From the NCBI GenBank assembly GCA_035591015.1, contig JAXIUW010017786.1:1-15747 (forward strand): a stretch of DNA of 15,747 nucleotides, given 5' to 3'. Below are positions 1 through 9,812 of this stretch, in pieces. Source of the stretch: Cephalothrix simula. Its lineage: Eukaryota; Nemertea; Palaeonemertea; Archinemertea; Cephalotrichidae. A program made the translations under genes and the position numbers. The number at the start of each line of letters is the position of its first letter. Position 1 is the first letter of the stretch. The notes beneath the pieces were generated by a model, which saw only the letters and a list, made by a program, of their open reading frames with translations, did not search any database and had not been told where the DNA came from.

Positions 1-10
1 AAATGCTTAT

Positions 11-59
11 GTCAATATCAATTGACGTTAGCGGTAATCTGGGTACCCAGATTTCCCGC
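11..59. repeat. Two adjacent palindromes at the left edge
   Basis: GTCAAT/ATTGAC forms a short hairpin at 11-26. At 36-53 lies a perfect 18-bp palindrome, AATCTGGGTACCCAGATT, and outside it GCGG (31-34) pairs with CCGC (56-59) around small bulges. Both lie in intron downstream of the exon at 354-593. They may be the end of a foldback element extending beyond the window. Confidence 0.6.
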
Positions 60-353
60 CTATACAGCTCCTTTAAGTGAGAAAAATATTTAAACTACGT
101 ACAGAGTTTTAGGAGATTTGAAACAAATTCATTTTTCGAAAATCGCGTGGGTGAAACTAGGGGAAGTCATCCCAAGTTCCTTCTAGAAATGTGACTAATT
201 ATTTTTAAGATTCATTATCAATCCATTTACTATGTATAATATCAGTTAAAACGCGTTCTATAATAGGTTTGTTTAAATCGGAGGGTCACAGATTTTACGC
301 GTACGTAGCGCTGTAGTCATTTTATGATATCTGAAATGGTTAAGTTAACATAC
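60..353. other. Intron sequence 3' of the IPSD exon
   Basis: This is the start of the next minus-strand intron, after the donor at 353. All frames are interrupted, and the next expected block of the DUF4139 domain is absent, so the intron continues beyond the left edge. Confidence 0.7.
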
Positions 354-593
354 CTTAGCGCAAAAGTTATTGTCCATAAAAATGCTTGTTTGCCCAGCTA
401 GGAGGGCATATGGTGACGTATTCTTCACTTTGGCACGGAGATATGCATGTGGTGATCTCTTTGGGACGCATTCATATTCAAAAACTGGGTTTAAGTCAAT
501 CATTGCAATTGTTACCCGGTGTTGATTGTTATCGGATGGTATTGAATGGCGGCGAATGACGTCATAACATGTACTTGTGAGATTTTCCTTTAC
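354..593 (-). CDS. DUF4139 protein, exon with the IPSD, PHAYL and LLAG blocks
   Basis: This 240-bp exon encodes exactly 80 codons, phase 0 at both ends. It reads VKENLTSTCYDVIRRHSIPS, DNNQHRVTIAMIDLNPVFEY, ECVPKRSPHAYLRAKVKNTS, PYALLAGQTSIFMDNNFCAK. The blocks IPSDN..H.VTIA, CVPK..PHAYL.AKV.NTS, LLAG and F.DNNF are typical of the C-terminal half of DUF4139 proteins and follow the TGEDW exon in the order expected. The acceptor is TTTTATGTCTTTAG|GTA and the donor is GCTAAG|GTATGT. It is too short and lacks the start codon needed to stand out as an ORF, so it is easily missed. The last part of the domain (expected to continue with a SP..EF.C.LGVD-like block) is not found between 1 and 353 and must lie beyond the left edge. 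The next conserved exon on its 5' side is 10.3 kb away, unless the segments in that intron are used. Confidence 0.95.
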
Positions 594-2596
594 CTAAAGA
601 CATAAAATCACATTTAAAAACTATCATAATTATTTTTAATTATCGTATTTTAATTTTTAATTATTCAACTTAGATGAATAGTAAGTAATCTCTAATCAAT
701 AGTAATCTTTGTGTATTAAATTTAATACCAAAATTAAAGAAAAACTTTCTAAAAATTTAGCAAAATTTTGTCTTTTACAAATCAGTTATCAGTACCTCAT
801 TAACGTACAAGAAAGTGATAATAAAGGAAAACTGACCTTTTAGTAATCTATTATCCATTTATGATAATTTTTAAAAATATTGTAATTAATTGTACATTAA
901 AACTTCAAAATGCAAAAATTAAGTAATGTAAGCTGTACTGCAAGTGGTATACAAAATTTGGAAAATGCTTTTTTTGTCCAAGTCAGTTTTACTTTAATTT
1001 GAATGCATTTACAACAAAGCAATTTTCAACAAACCTGCTAAGCTGTCAAATAAAGGTATTAGAGTCACACGCATGCGCAACAAAATACACTGATCTTACG
1101 TGCAGTAGATTCAGACCCTACCCAAAATATTATCATGCCAAAACATGAATGTTTTAACTAATTAAACAAAAACAAAAAACTGAATCCTTGTAACTTTATA
1201 AACTAAATCATAAGTTAGTGAGTAAATATGATTAAATTACTATTTTTAGTAATATAAAGAGTACATGTATATTGGACAAAAATAGCCGATGTACAAAAAA
1301 TGTATGGAGTTTTCAAAAAAAGAGGAATACATCAATTTCTTGAGGTATGGTAAGGGAAAACTTGAGGTATGTATAAGGGCGAATCAATGATAATGCCTCA
1401 AGCTAGAAACGAATTTAAATAATGGAATACCAAAAATATCCGTATTTGAAAAAAAAAGATTTTTCCTGGAACTGCGACCTCTATTGAAAATTGTTTTAAA
1501 ATAGCTCGTACACAATTATTTCAGATTTATAGTTTATCATGATATACTAGTAATCAGAGATTTTATAAGTTTATGGAGCCTCTGATATAAAATTGACATT
1601 CCTGTTCTGTGAAAACTCACTAAAGAACAATTAAAGTTTGCTATAAAAAGGAATTCGTCTTGCTTAACTCGTTAATAATGTAAGTTATACACTTACAGAA
1701 ATACATTTTACAGAAATACATACATTTTAAATACAAAATTTTGTGACTGATCTATTCTATCCTAATCTATACATTGCTTATTTACTAAATGGTTCCAGAT
1801 TCATGCAATACATGCTTTATGTTGAACGTTTGTATACATACATATATGACCAATTTTTAAAATAAGGCACAAACTGGCTTCATGGAAGTTCTTAATTTTC
1901 AGTGATTTGAAGTTTTACCAGAACCCCATACTGAACAATTTCAAAAAGATAATTAACTTAAGTATGTAACTTTTTAGTATCGTAAGCGAATGATTCAGTT
2001 GAAGTATAAAAATAACATGCAAAAGAGATAAAACCATCTATTTTTCTGCGTGATAACATTATTTAAAGATTCATCACTTGTCTCTGAATCATTTGTAATA
2101 TAATGACGCAGACCAATGAAGATGTTTGATATTTGCTCGAGTGTTTCTAGATATAGATGTTTCTCATTTTTACATTAGAAGAAAGGAGTATCTTAATCAA
2201 TAAAAAGACAAATTAAGTCATTTTTCTTGTAGACATATATACATATATTGCTGTGTCATAAAATAGTTATGATAGTTGTGACTATATGAGTTAATATTTT
2301 GGTTGAACAAAATTGTAAAAAAGGCATTTTAAAGTTCATATGAATTTTTGACAGCAACTGTTGAAGCTAATTTACGACTTAACTTTTGAAGTTAATGTGC
2401 GCATTTGAAAACAGGAATAACTTAAAACTTTCGAATCTTTAATTCAGGAGAATGACATATTTCGATTCATGCTGTTAAATATTTAATATTTAAATACAGG
2501 TTTTTCTTATGATACTGAAAAATGAATTACGAACAGATTAGGGAGGTGAATTTTATTATAGGCTTGTGCCACTCAGCTATTTGTTCCTTTTTAAAG
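594..2596. other. AT-rich intron, no gene seen
   Basis: Part of the 10.3-kb intron. All frames are broken by frequent stops. The only structure is short duplications: CTTGAGGTATG followed by a TAAGGG-like tail twice (1339-1356, 1361-1379), and TTACAGAAATACAT twice, 15 bp apart (1693-1706, 1708-1721). Confidence 0.7.
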
Positions 2597-2804
2597 CTAC
2601 GTTGCATGTATTTAAGGAAAGCACATCGGCCGGTGGAAAAACCCGAAGCCTTCGCCATTGATGACGAAGACCCTGGGGCAGACTTCGGAACGGTCTCGCA
2701 AGGGGAAAATGCCTCAAAGTTCCTTGAGGACAGATCTGCAAATCAAACCCTCACTACTCAAAATGTACTTCCGGATTTTGATCAGAAGAGCTCTATCTCT
2801 CGTA
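2597..2804 (+). CDS. Plus-strand coding-like island, unrecognised acidic protein segment
   Basis: This is a GC-richer stretch with sensible codon choice. The product is not recognised. A pyrimidine-rich acceptor, TTTGTTCCTTTTTAAAG|CTA, opens the frame, and CGTA|GTAAGG is a near-consensus donor (phase 1). The frame reads HRPVEKPEAFAIDDEDPGAD, then FGTVSQGENASKFLEDRS, ANQTLTTQNVLPDFDQKSSI. It is acidic and low in hydrophobics, like a disordered linker. An alternative acceptor, TATTTAAG|G at 2616, would drop seven residues. If no donor is used the frame runs to a TAG at 2864-2866. Minus-strand frames across the same bases carry stops. It lies inside the 10.3-kb intron of the minus-strand gene but on the opposite strand, so it would belong to a different nested or overlapping transcript, or be a relic. 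The ATG at 2522 in the same frame sits in AT-rich sequence and is probably not a start. Confidence 0.4.
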
Positions 2805-2866
2805 GTAAGGCAAACATCGGTGGGGCTGGTACAAAACCACTCCTTTACCGACTAAATTTTCACTAG

Positions 2867-5474
2867 CGTTCATCTATTATATCTAAATCTGTTTCATCCA
2901 TAATTTTTGATTATTTTGAAGGATAGATTGCTCTAGAATGCTCATCTATTGTATAGTATATCCATCTTGCATCATTAAAAAAAATTTAACATCGGAATTC
3001 GGTGATACTACAAATATTCAGCGTTCTCTACTGCTTGTTCGGCAAACGAAAAGGAAAAGTGCGAATTCCTTAAGTTCGAAAGAGCACCAACCAGAAGTTA
3101 GCTAAGCAAAGGCTAAAACTCCTCTGATGGAAGTGACTGAAGAGGTCATGGGTTTGTTTTTTCTGTGAAAAGGGATCCTCGAGGAAGGGTCTGTACTGCT
3201 GAAAAATACGTGCAACGCAGCTTTCCAGTTGATTTGATTTGATTTATGATATATTATGAAGCTCAAGTATGCTCTTTTTAAAATTATGTTCAAGCCCAGT
3301 GTGAAGGTTATTTGGCTAGCTACAAGAGATATATTTTAAAAGCTTTTCATATGATAATTTTTCTTAACTTCTTAACAAAGTCAGTCCTTTCTTAACGAAA
3401 TTTCTGTCACTGTTGTCTTTCGTCAATTACCTATCACTTGTTTTATGTTATGTGTCAAAAATTTGTACTTATAATTATTTTTCTGTTTTATGCTTTTTAA
3501 GTTTCAATTCTTAAATTGTTTTTCACAAATCTTCACCGTATCTGAAATTAAACGTATGTTACCTATTTTCTTCATTTTCTGATCCATCCAGCCATATTAC
3601 AAGTCCATCATTTTTGACGGTAAAGAGCTGTAATGACCCTAAATATAGCCATCAAGTTGACTAACAATCACCCTGACTCATCAACTAAACAGTAATGAGC
3701 TAGATAAATTGATTAGTTATTAACATGCAACAAGAGTAGCCTAAGAATGACAAGGTATATGTCCCATTTGAAGAAGTATAAAAAATCGTTATAGTTGCAC
3801 AAAAAATTATAGTTTCATTCTATGTGTAGCTTGCTTAGTCATCATTTGATAATTTAATTTTAAGATTGGTGATGTTGTTAAAGGTAGATTATTATTGACA
3901 GTCACAGTGTTACATGAACCTGGGTTCATTTCAAATGGTACTCGGTATTTGAAATTGGTATTATCAATTGTATTTGACATAGATTCATGAAGCATTGATA
4001 ATGATTATTGGAGGTCATTCTAATCGAATCGTACTCAGTTTTAAGATTTTGTAAACCATTTAGTTGAAGTATATGAAAATTCCCATGATTAATTTCATAT
4101 CCAAGATATAACGAAAAAGATTTCCACAATGAACTTCAAACAGCTTCGATTAGGGATATGAATTTAGACGGAAAATAGTGACCGTTTACCATTTAAAAAA
4201 ATTTCAAGTAATGATGTTAATATTTTCTGTTCACTTCAATCGTTTTTTGTTATTTAACAGATTTTGAAACCTGGGATACGAGAGGAGAGTTACTATTTCT
4301 ATTGTAGCTAATGAACTTTGCTTCTACTTTTGTCATAAGCGATTACGCTACGATAGAGGAACTGCCAAGGGGAAACAAGAGGGATCATCACCATAGTTGG
4401 AGGAAAAGCCCATTTTAAGCTTTTGTACCATATCCGTATGGAAAAAGGATCAAAGTAATCAGCCTTAAGTGATCAATCATCCTGATTTGCCGAACTTTCG
4501 TCGTAACCTCGTCAATTTTATCAAAGAATGATGGCTGAGGTTATTACATTTACAGCTAACCCAAGTCAGTCAATTTTTGGTCAATGATGTGAAAAATGGT
4601 TAACAGAAATACCAGTTAGTCAGGGATAACGTCATTTTAAGACTTAAAAAGAACTGACTGAGGGTGCTTTGATGCAATGTTTTTTGCTGAGCGCTGAAAA
4701 TTTCATCACTTAGGTGAAGCTTTCCTATTACGTGATTTATATTGAGTGAAATAAAACTAAGTGAAAAATTTACGAATTAAATTTCAAGGGTGATTTTTGT
4801 GATGCTGAATCAAATTAATATCAAATTTTGGAGTTGAATATTCTATCAAATTTGAATAATTTTCGAATAATGATATAAAATATATTTGTGACTATTTTAT
4901 ATTTGACATCTTTCATGATGAAAAAATTGTGCCTAACATTGCAAACCCTTTAAAAAAATCAATATTTCAAACAGTATTGTGACATCGATGTTTATAAGCG
5001 ATTCTAACACCGCTTACCTTTGACAATAAATCGCGTTTCGGTGAAATATTCTGGCCCTGTTGCGAGAATATAAAATAATTTTAGCATTAAAAATTAGTGT
5101 AAGTAATCGACATCATAATTAACATCATTATTTAACCCTACTTTTTGGGGGCAAACAGTACATAAATTTAGTTTTTTCAGCAGCAGAGCGTTATGTATAG
5201 AACTGTAAAATATGAACGAAATAAATATCTCTTGCCATAAAAACACCAAGAATTGGTTACACCAAAAGCACAGTGTCATAATCAAATTACTCAACAAAAG
5301 GAAAGACAACACAATTCTAAGGGTGCATTCGAGTGCCTATCTACTACACTGCGTATGTGAACCTTGATGGCTTCTGTTTTTCAAAAGTATATCAAATTGC
5401 TGTAGCTATAGCTAAAATTAAAATAAAAACATACTTGTACGCCAACTAACATCTAAAACATCAATTGTTCTAAC
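2867..5474. other. AT-rich intron with weak coding-like patches only
   Basis: No supportable gene. A GC-richer patch at 3110-3240 and another at 4340-4440 hold short open frames behind plausible acceptors, discussed as findings. A three-unit GATTT run lies at 3231-3245. Open frames at 3807-4129 and 5094-5312 on the minus strand look like chance openings in AT-rich DNA. Confidence 0.6.
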
Positions 5475-5727
5475 CTCAATATGTGGGTGTTCTAGAAGCG
5501 ATGAACCTTCTTTACTTTCACGCTCAAGAGTATCACCTTTACTGCCTTCATCTTTGTTTTTGTCACTTTTGTCGTCCTCTTTGGCAGACGATTCTTCATC
5601 AGAAAGTAGGCCGTATTGTTTTAGAAACGCTTTTTCATCTTTCGTAGCATGGAAAGACCATGCTCGGCTGACTTTCTTGTTCGGTTTCCGTGTTTTGTTT
5701 CGTCGGATGGTAGCATATGGAGAATCA
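5475..5727 (-). CDS. Candidate cassette exon: YATI motif, basic RRNK...NKKV.R.WS block, acidic/Ser tail
   Basis: I do not recognise this protein. The segment has an excellent acceptor (TTATTATTCTTCCTCTTAAG|T) and a fair donor (ATTGAG|GTTAGA). It enters in phase 2 and leaves in phase 0, with 84 open codons. It starts DSPYATIRRNKTRKPNKKVS (residues 1-20), continues RAWSFHATKDEKAFLKQYGL (21-40), then LSDEES and a Lys/Asp/Glu/Ser-rich tail to LLEHPHIE. Codon content and GC exceed the flanks. The RAWS stretch could be a basophilic kinase or 14-3-3 type site, but that is only inferred. Its phase-0 exit fits the DUF4139 exon at 593; a phase-2 donor to feed it is not certain (see 8154-8260). It could instead belong to a nested minus-strand gene. 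A plus-strand frame here (5554-5778) is a shadow. Confidence 0.5.
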
Positions 5728-6585
5728 CTTAAGAGGAAGAATAATAATGCATGCTTGGTAAAGGAAAGAAGAATTTGAAAAGAAAAACCCTTTTTAAAAT
5801 TCTTTTGTAAACTTTTTTGTGAACCCTATTGCCATTTTTATTTGTGTTTTAAAGAGACATATTAGAATTATTAGAACTTGGTCAGTCAGGGTCTCATTAT
5901 TATTTTAGTAATATAGTTATTAAAGACAAAGATGTTAGTTGATGTATTTTGTATACATGTAGTTTAAAGCTTTAGAAAGAGCTATTGATCTTTGGTACAT
6001 ATGTCAAGTCATGTTTTATGTTAAGGGTGTCATGCAGTCTATGCCTATTTGATCGCTAGTGAGTGATATCAATTAACCGAATCTCTTAACTGATGTTTCG
6101 TCTTTACCTGGTTTTATATTGATTTAATTATTGATTAATATAAATCAGGTAGGATTATATATTGACTATTTTAATATGATTAAGCCTTAATGTTCATATT
6201 TAATCCATGTCATACGTTTATTTAAGAGTTTGCTTTTCATTGCCATGTTTGCCGTGACACATAAGTTGCCCGAGTCACTAGATTCTCTGACTCAGTTGTA
6301 TTGCTTTTGCGCGTAATGTCCGCAGTTTGGATCCTGCCGTGTTTACATAGCAATTTTATACGTTATACAGCATAATCATATTCCTGACACCACTTATACC
6401 AGTTAAGAGGAAACAACGTTATTTCAATGCAGTTATCCGATACCGAAAGTAGCTGTCTAGGAGTAGAAGTACTATAACTAAGTCGTTGCAAGATATTTGT
6501 GTTATAGAGGCACTAGAAAGCACCCTTTATGCTGATGATAGCATGCAGATATCCATGAATTTATTCAAATTTCGTTTTTCTTTAC
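5728..6585. other. AT-rich intron between two candidate cassette exons
   Basis: No gene seen. It contains an imperfect hairpin at 6106-6150 (ACCTGGTTTTATATTGAT facing GATTAATATAAATCAGGT) and GAGTCA/TGACTC arms near 6271-6292, the right one being an AP-1-like TGACTCA. Neither has evident function. Confidence 0.6.
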
Positions 6586-6809
6586 GTACAACGATATTTC
6601 GTCCTAGTGGTTCCAAATAACCATCTGGTCGCATAAATACTTGATCATCAATGTTTTGGAAATCATCTGCTAAAGATGACCTTTCATTTCGCCTAGGCGT
6701 ATCCTCTATTGAGGACATTCGTCGTGTCGTTCTCGGTCCGATTGAACTTGATCGCCTTCTAACACTTTTACTACGATTTGGTAAGGAGAAGTTCCAACCT
6801 CGGGGGTAA
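6586..6809 (-). CDS. Candidate cassette exon: Arg/Ser-rich segment followed by RPDGYLEPLG
   Basis: The product is not recognised. The acceptor is TATTATCTTTTAAAG|T, phase 2. The frame starts YPRGWNFSLPNRSKSVRRRS (1-20), passes a run of SR and RR repeats to about residue 45 (RRMSSIEDTPRRNERSS), then LADDFQNIDDQ and VFMRPDGYLEPLGRNIVV. The donor is uncertain: GTAC|GTAAAG (phase 1, used here) matches consensus best, but CAA|GTATTT at 6641 leaves in phase 0 as the neighbouring candidates do and would end the exon after 56 codons. With no donor the frame stops at 6527. The Arg/Ser-rich character and the NRSK...R.SSI stretch recall the exons at 7483 and 5727, more weakly than those two resemble each other. 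A role as an alternative exon of the DUF4139 gene or part of a nested gene is inference. Confidence 0.4.
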
Positions 6810-7150
6810 CTTTAAAAGATAATATAATAGAGATCTATGAAAGTAACCTTTGAACCATGACTCCACATTAATTAATAGTGTTGTAGCAGCACTTTGGCCA
6901 ACAGGGTAAGCGGTAGCATTGTTAAGGCGTAATCGATATTTATGATGCTCAGCCGGGTGATCAAAGTGATGCTGACAATTTAGAAAAAGCTAATATTCTG
7001 AGACAATATGGAATAGCTTGTTATATTTAAGCATTTTAAATATAAATATATGGTAGTTAAGCCAAGGATTCAGCAAATAAATCTCTTTTTCCTTTGTTAG
7101 TATGCTTTTACGTGGACCCAGATACCTTTTGCTTGCTGTTAATGTAAAAT

Positions 7151-7194
7151 ATCATTTAGATTTATAAAAGTCATGCATTCTAAATCTAAATGAT
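7151..7194. repeat. Perfect 14-bp inverted repeat, 16-nt loop
   Basis: ATCATTTAGATTTA (7151-7164) and TAAATCTAAATGAT (7181-7194) are exact reverse complements. It lies about 140 bp beyond the candidate exon at 7333-7483, on the side where that exon's downstream intron would be. The stem is too short for a typical animal microRNA precursor. Confidence 0.7.
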
Positions 7195-7332
7195 GTCACT
7201 GGAAAGCCGCATTCAAAAACCCTAAAACCTAAAAATAAATGCAAAATCCAAAACAAAAAGTTATTTTTCCGAGCGATTCAAATAGTTACGAACCAATAAA
7301 TTATAGTCGATACCACTGTTTTGGCTTAACAC

Positions 7333-7483
7333 TTCATTCTCTGTCATTCGGCTGCATATGGATGCATTGTCAGGTATATTTGATCTTATCGACCAAGATC
7401 GACCAACTTTTTTGTTTGCTTTGGACTTATTACGCCGTAGATCTGCGCTATGTCGACTTAACGTTGGGGAGCCAGGTATAACA
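7333..7483 (-). CDS. Candidate cassette exon paralogous to the one at 5475-5727
   Basis: The product is not recognised. After the acceptor GTTTTTATCTCTAAAG|T (phase 2) the frame reads VIPGSPTLSRHSADLRRNKS (1-20), KANKKVGRSWSIRSNIPDNA (21-40), SICSRMTENE (41-50). Residues 16-32 match the segment at 5727 closely: RRNKSK-ANKKVGRSWSI against RRNKTRKPNKKVSRAWSF. Same strand, same acceptor phase and same first exon base suggest an ancient exon duplication. The donor is the weak point: GAA|GTGTTA (phase 0) is used here; the frame stays open to a TAA near 7259, with other possible donors such as GTTC|GTAACT. A plus-strand frame over the same bases (7239-7481) is a shadow. Confidence rests mainly on similarity to the other candidate. 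Confidence 0.4.
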
Positions 7484-9812
7484 CTTTAGAGATAAAAACA
7501 CAAAAATAAAAGTAAATATAAACTTGCATTAAAAGAGTATCCATTCGTTAAATTAATGGTGTCTTTAAGCTTTAAAGGGACATGCATAAATTTTTGTATA
7601 GGTGGTATTTTCCATGGACCCCTACATTAAATATATGAAAAAAAAACATTATATCCGATATTACCCTTGATATCAAAATTAGCCTATTAGCCGAGGTGAC
7701 GTCTTAGGGGAATCTTTCAAGAATTAAAAGAAGCAAAGCATTGATGTTATTGATCAAAAATGTTATCATGAGAAGTTATTTTGATGAAAAAATTATCGTC
7801 GGTAAAGAAGAGATTCATTCATCTAACCGAAGAGTCTAAATTACTGTTTCTACATTTTATGGTAACCAAAGGCCAAATGGATTCATTTCTTGCCTGAATG
7901 AACTATCGTCAAAAATGATCTATAGCTTTTCATATAAATCAAACCTTTTTAAACTTAGGAGCTTTGGTCTACGGGGAAATTATTGGCTATTAGTAGAAGC
8001 TTGGATTCTTCTTCAGTAACCTAGTTTGAACTAACAAAATACGTCTTTTTATGATATTGATCAGAAGTTAAATGATTGTCTTAAACATAAGAAGAATTGT
8101 CTTAAACATAAATTATTTGTGTATCTGTTTTAAATAGTTTTTTTGAGCATGACCTCATGAAATGAATTTCAATTGGGAAAAGTACACGGATATGGGAATT
8201 TTCCATATCAGGAAATGTGGTGCCTCTAAGGATTGCAGATCCATATGTAACTACTCTGCTCTTGGAAAGCGATGAAACGAACACTTCTGTTCTGATCATT
8301 TAACCGATCCTATGTATGATATGCCAACATTGTGATGCCCGAAACAAAAAAATATTGTAGATCAGCATATGAAAAATGGTAGGGCTGCTAGAATTGAATT
8401 ACCTACTTTTCTTACCTTTATTGAAGACATTTGGAAAGACGTATTAGCTTGCCCTTATTTGTTTTAAAATATGGAAACTAGAGAAGTTTCCTGATATCGA
8501 AAATTTCCATTTTGGTGACTTTCATTTATAAATGTTTTTGCAACGTTAAGGTAGGATACGTAAATTGCCAAAGTAATTGCACTTCTTATGAGTTAGAATC
8601 GGTGAAAATGATCATGGTTTAATTACGTTACTTGTATTTGTGAGATTGCCATGGATAATTGTTGCATATATAGTTTCCCTGAGGTTCTGTTTAGTATCCT
8701 ATATGATGATTACTGTAAAATACTTATCTTGATTTATAACAGCAATTTAATTAAAATCATCGAATTCTATCACTTTGATAGGATTCTATCAACCAAGTCA
8801 CGGAAAATGTCGATCCTCTGAAAAGTCCTAGTCCTTCTGTCGCCGATTATTTGATCCTAGTTTTCATTGCAATAAAACACAGTTTGCGTGTTCGATTTGC
8901 CTAATTTGAAATTAAAATTTGCCGGATGTAAAATTCGATAATTTCAGAGACATATAAATCTATAAGTCATCAAGGCATATCAAACCACATACATTTATTA
9001 GCGAGTTTTTAGAATGGTCTCATAAAAACGATACCTTGAGGGCTGTAGATTTTTAAAAAATCATCAGTAAAAGGGAGATTTCGGGGTAGGATGATTGTTG
9101 AACTATTGTCATAACTAGAGTTTAGATTATACTTTTTGAAAGTAATAGTAAAATGTTCCTTCAACTCTGATATATTTCTAAATTATTTCAAATACTAGGA
9201 AAAGATGAATTTATTTTTGTAACTTTTTCTTTTACTTGAAGATATATGAAATTCAGCATGCTTAACATCTAGAGTATACTTATATATTGTTATTATTACC
9301 AAATTGAGTGCTCTCATAGCACATTAAATGATCTCAATAGCCTTGTGAAACTGTTATTAAGTTATATAGTTTTAAAAAAGTGCAAAGTAAAAAGTACCTT
9401 GTGTAACTACAGTAAAGCATATAAATTTTTCTAGCTTTTGAAAATGGTCAAATTGATATTATTTTTCATAGTGAAAATAACATTGTTAAGATTTAAATTT
9501 CTGTATCTCTATCATCATAAATTAGTAAGTATAATGCGCTCTTAGATGCTATAATCTGCTGCAATTCATGCATGAATTTATTTGAAAACTATTGAATTTG
9601 AATTATCTTGGATCCTTTAATCTGCTTGTAGCAATTTATTCAAAAACAAGCACGTTTCATGGTTAGTCATCCTAAAAATGATTATGCGATAAACTTATTA
9701 CATTGGTATTAATGGTCTTCTAAAAGCATTAATATGACTTATAAAAGATTACATTTGTTAGAAGTTGTCATGACAACAACATGGATGTTAAGAAACGAAT
9801 GAATCCAACAGA
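7484..9812. other. AT-rich intron, no confident gene
   Basis: Stops are frequent in all frames. Noted structures: a 16-bp direct repeat ATTGTCTTAAACATAA (8075-8090, 8096-8111), a possible small minus-strand exon at 8154-8260 (see findings), a hairpin CTATCA/TGATAG with an adjacent ATTCTATCA repeat (8764-8791), a 16-bp palindrome AATTCATGCATGAATT (9563-9578) and a 14-bp palindrome GTTGTCATGACAAC (9764-9777) resembling the X-boxes at 11371-11405. Confidence 0.6.

Noticed and set aside
557-564. TGACGTCA, a perfect CRE-type site
   Set aside because: It lies inside the coding exon 354-593, where the bases encode the conserved stretch before IRRHSIPSD; there is no sign of a promoter there.
3807-4129. 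Two overlapping minus-strand frames
   Set aside because: They overlap in different frames and have the Asn/Ile/Lys/Met-rich composition expected of chance AT-rich ORFs.
5094-5312. Minus-strand hydrophobic frame resembling membrane segments
   Set aside because: Leu/Phe/Ile-rich frames arise readily from AT-rich DNA; there is no family motif and no conserved context.
5554-5778. Plus-strand open frame of 74 codons
   Set aside because: It is the shadow of the minus-strand candidate exon 5475-5727, which has better splice sites and composition and a paralogous partner.
7239-7481. Plus-strand open frame of 80 codons
   Set aside because: It is hydrophobic, Cys/Tyr-rich and without motif; the opposite strand carries the RRNK...NKKV motif shared with 5475-5727.
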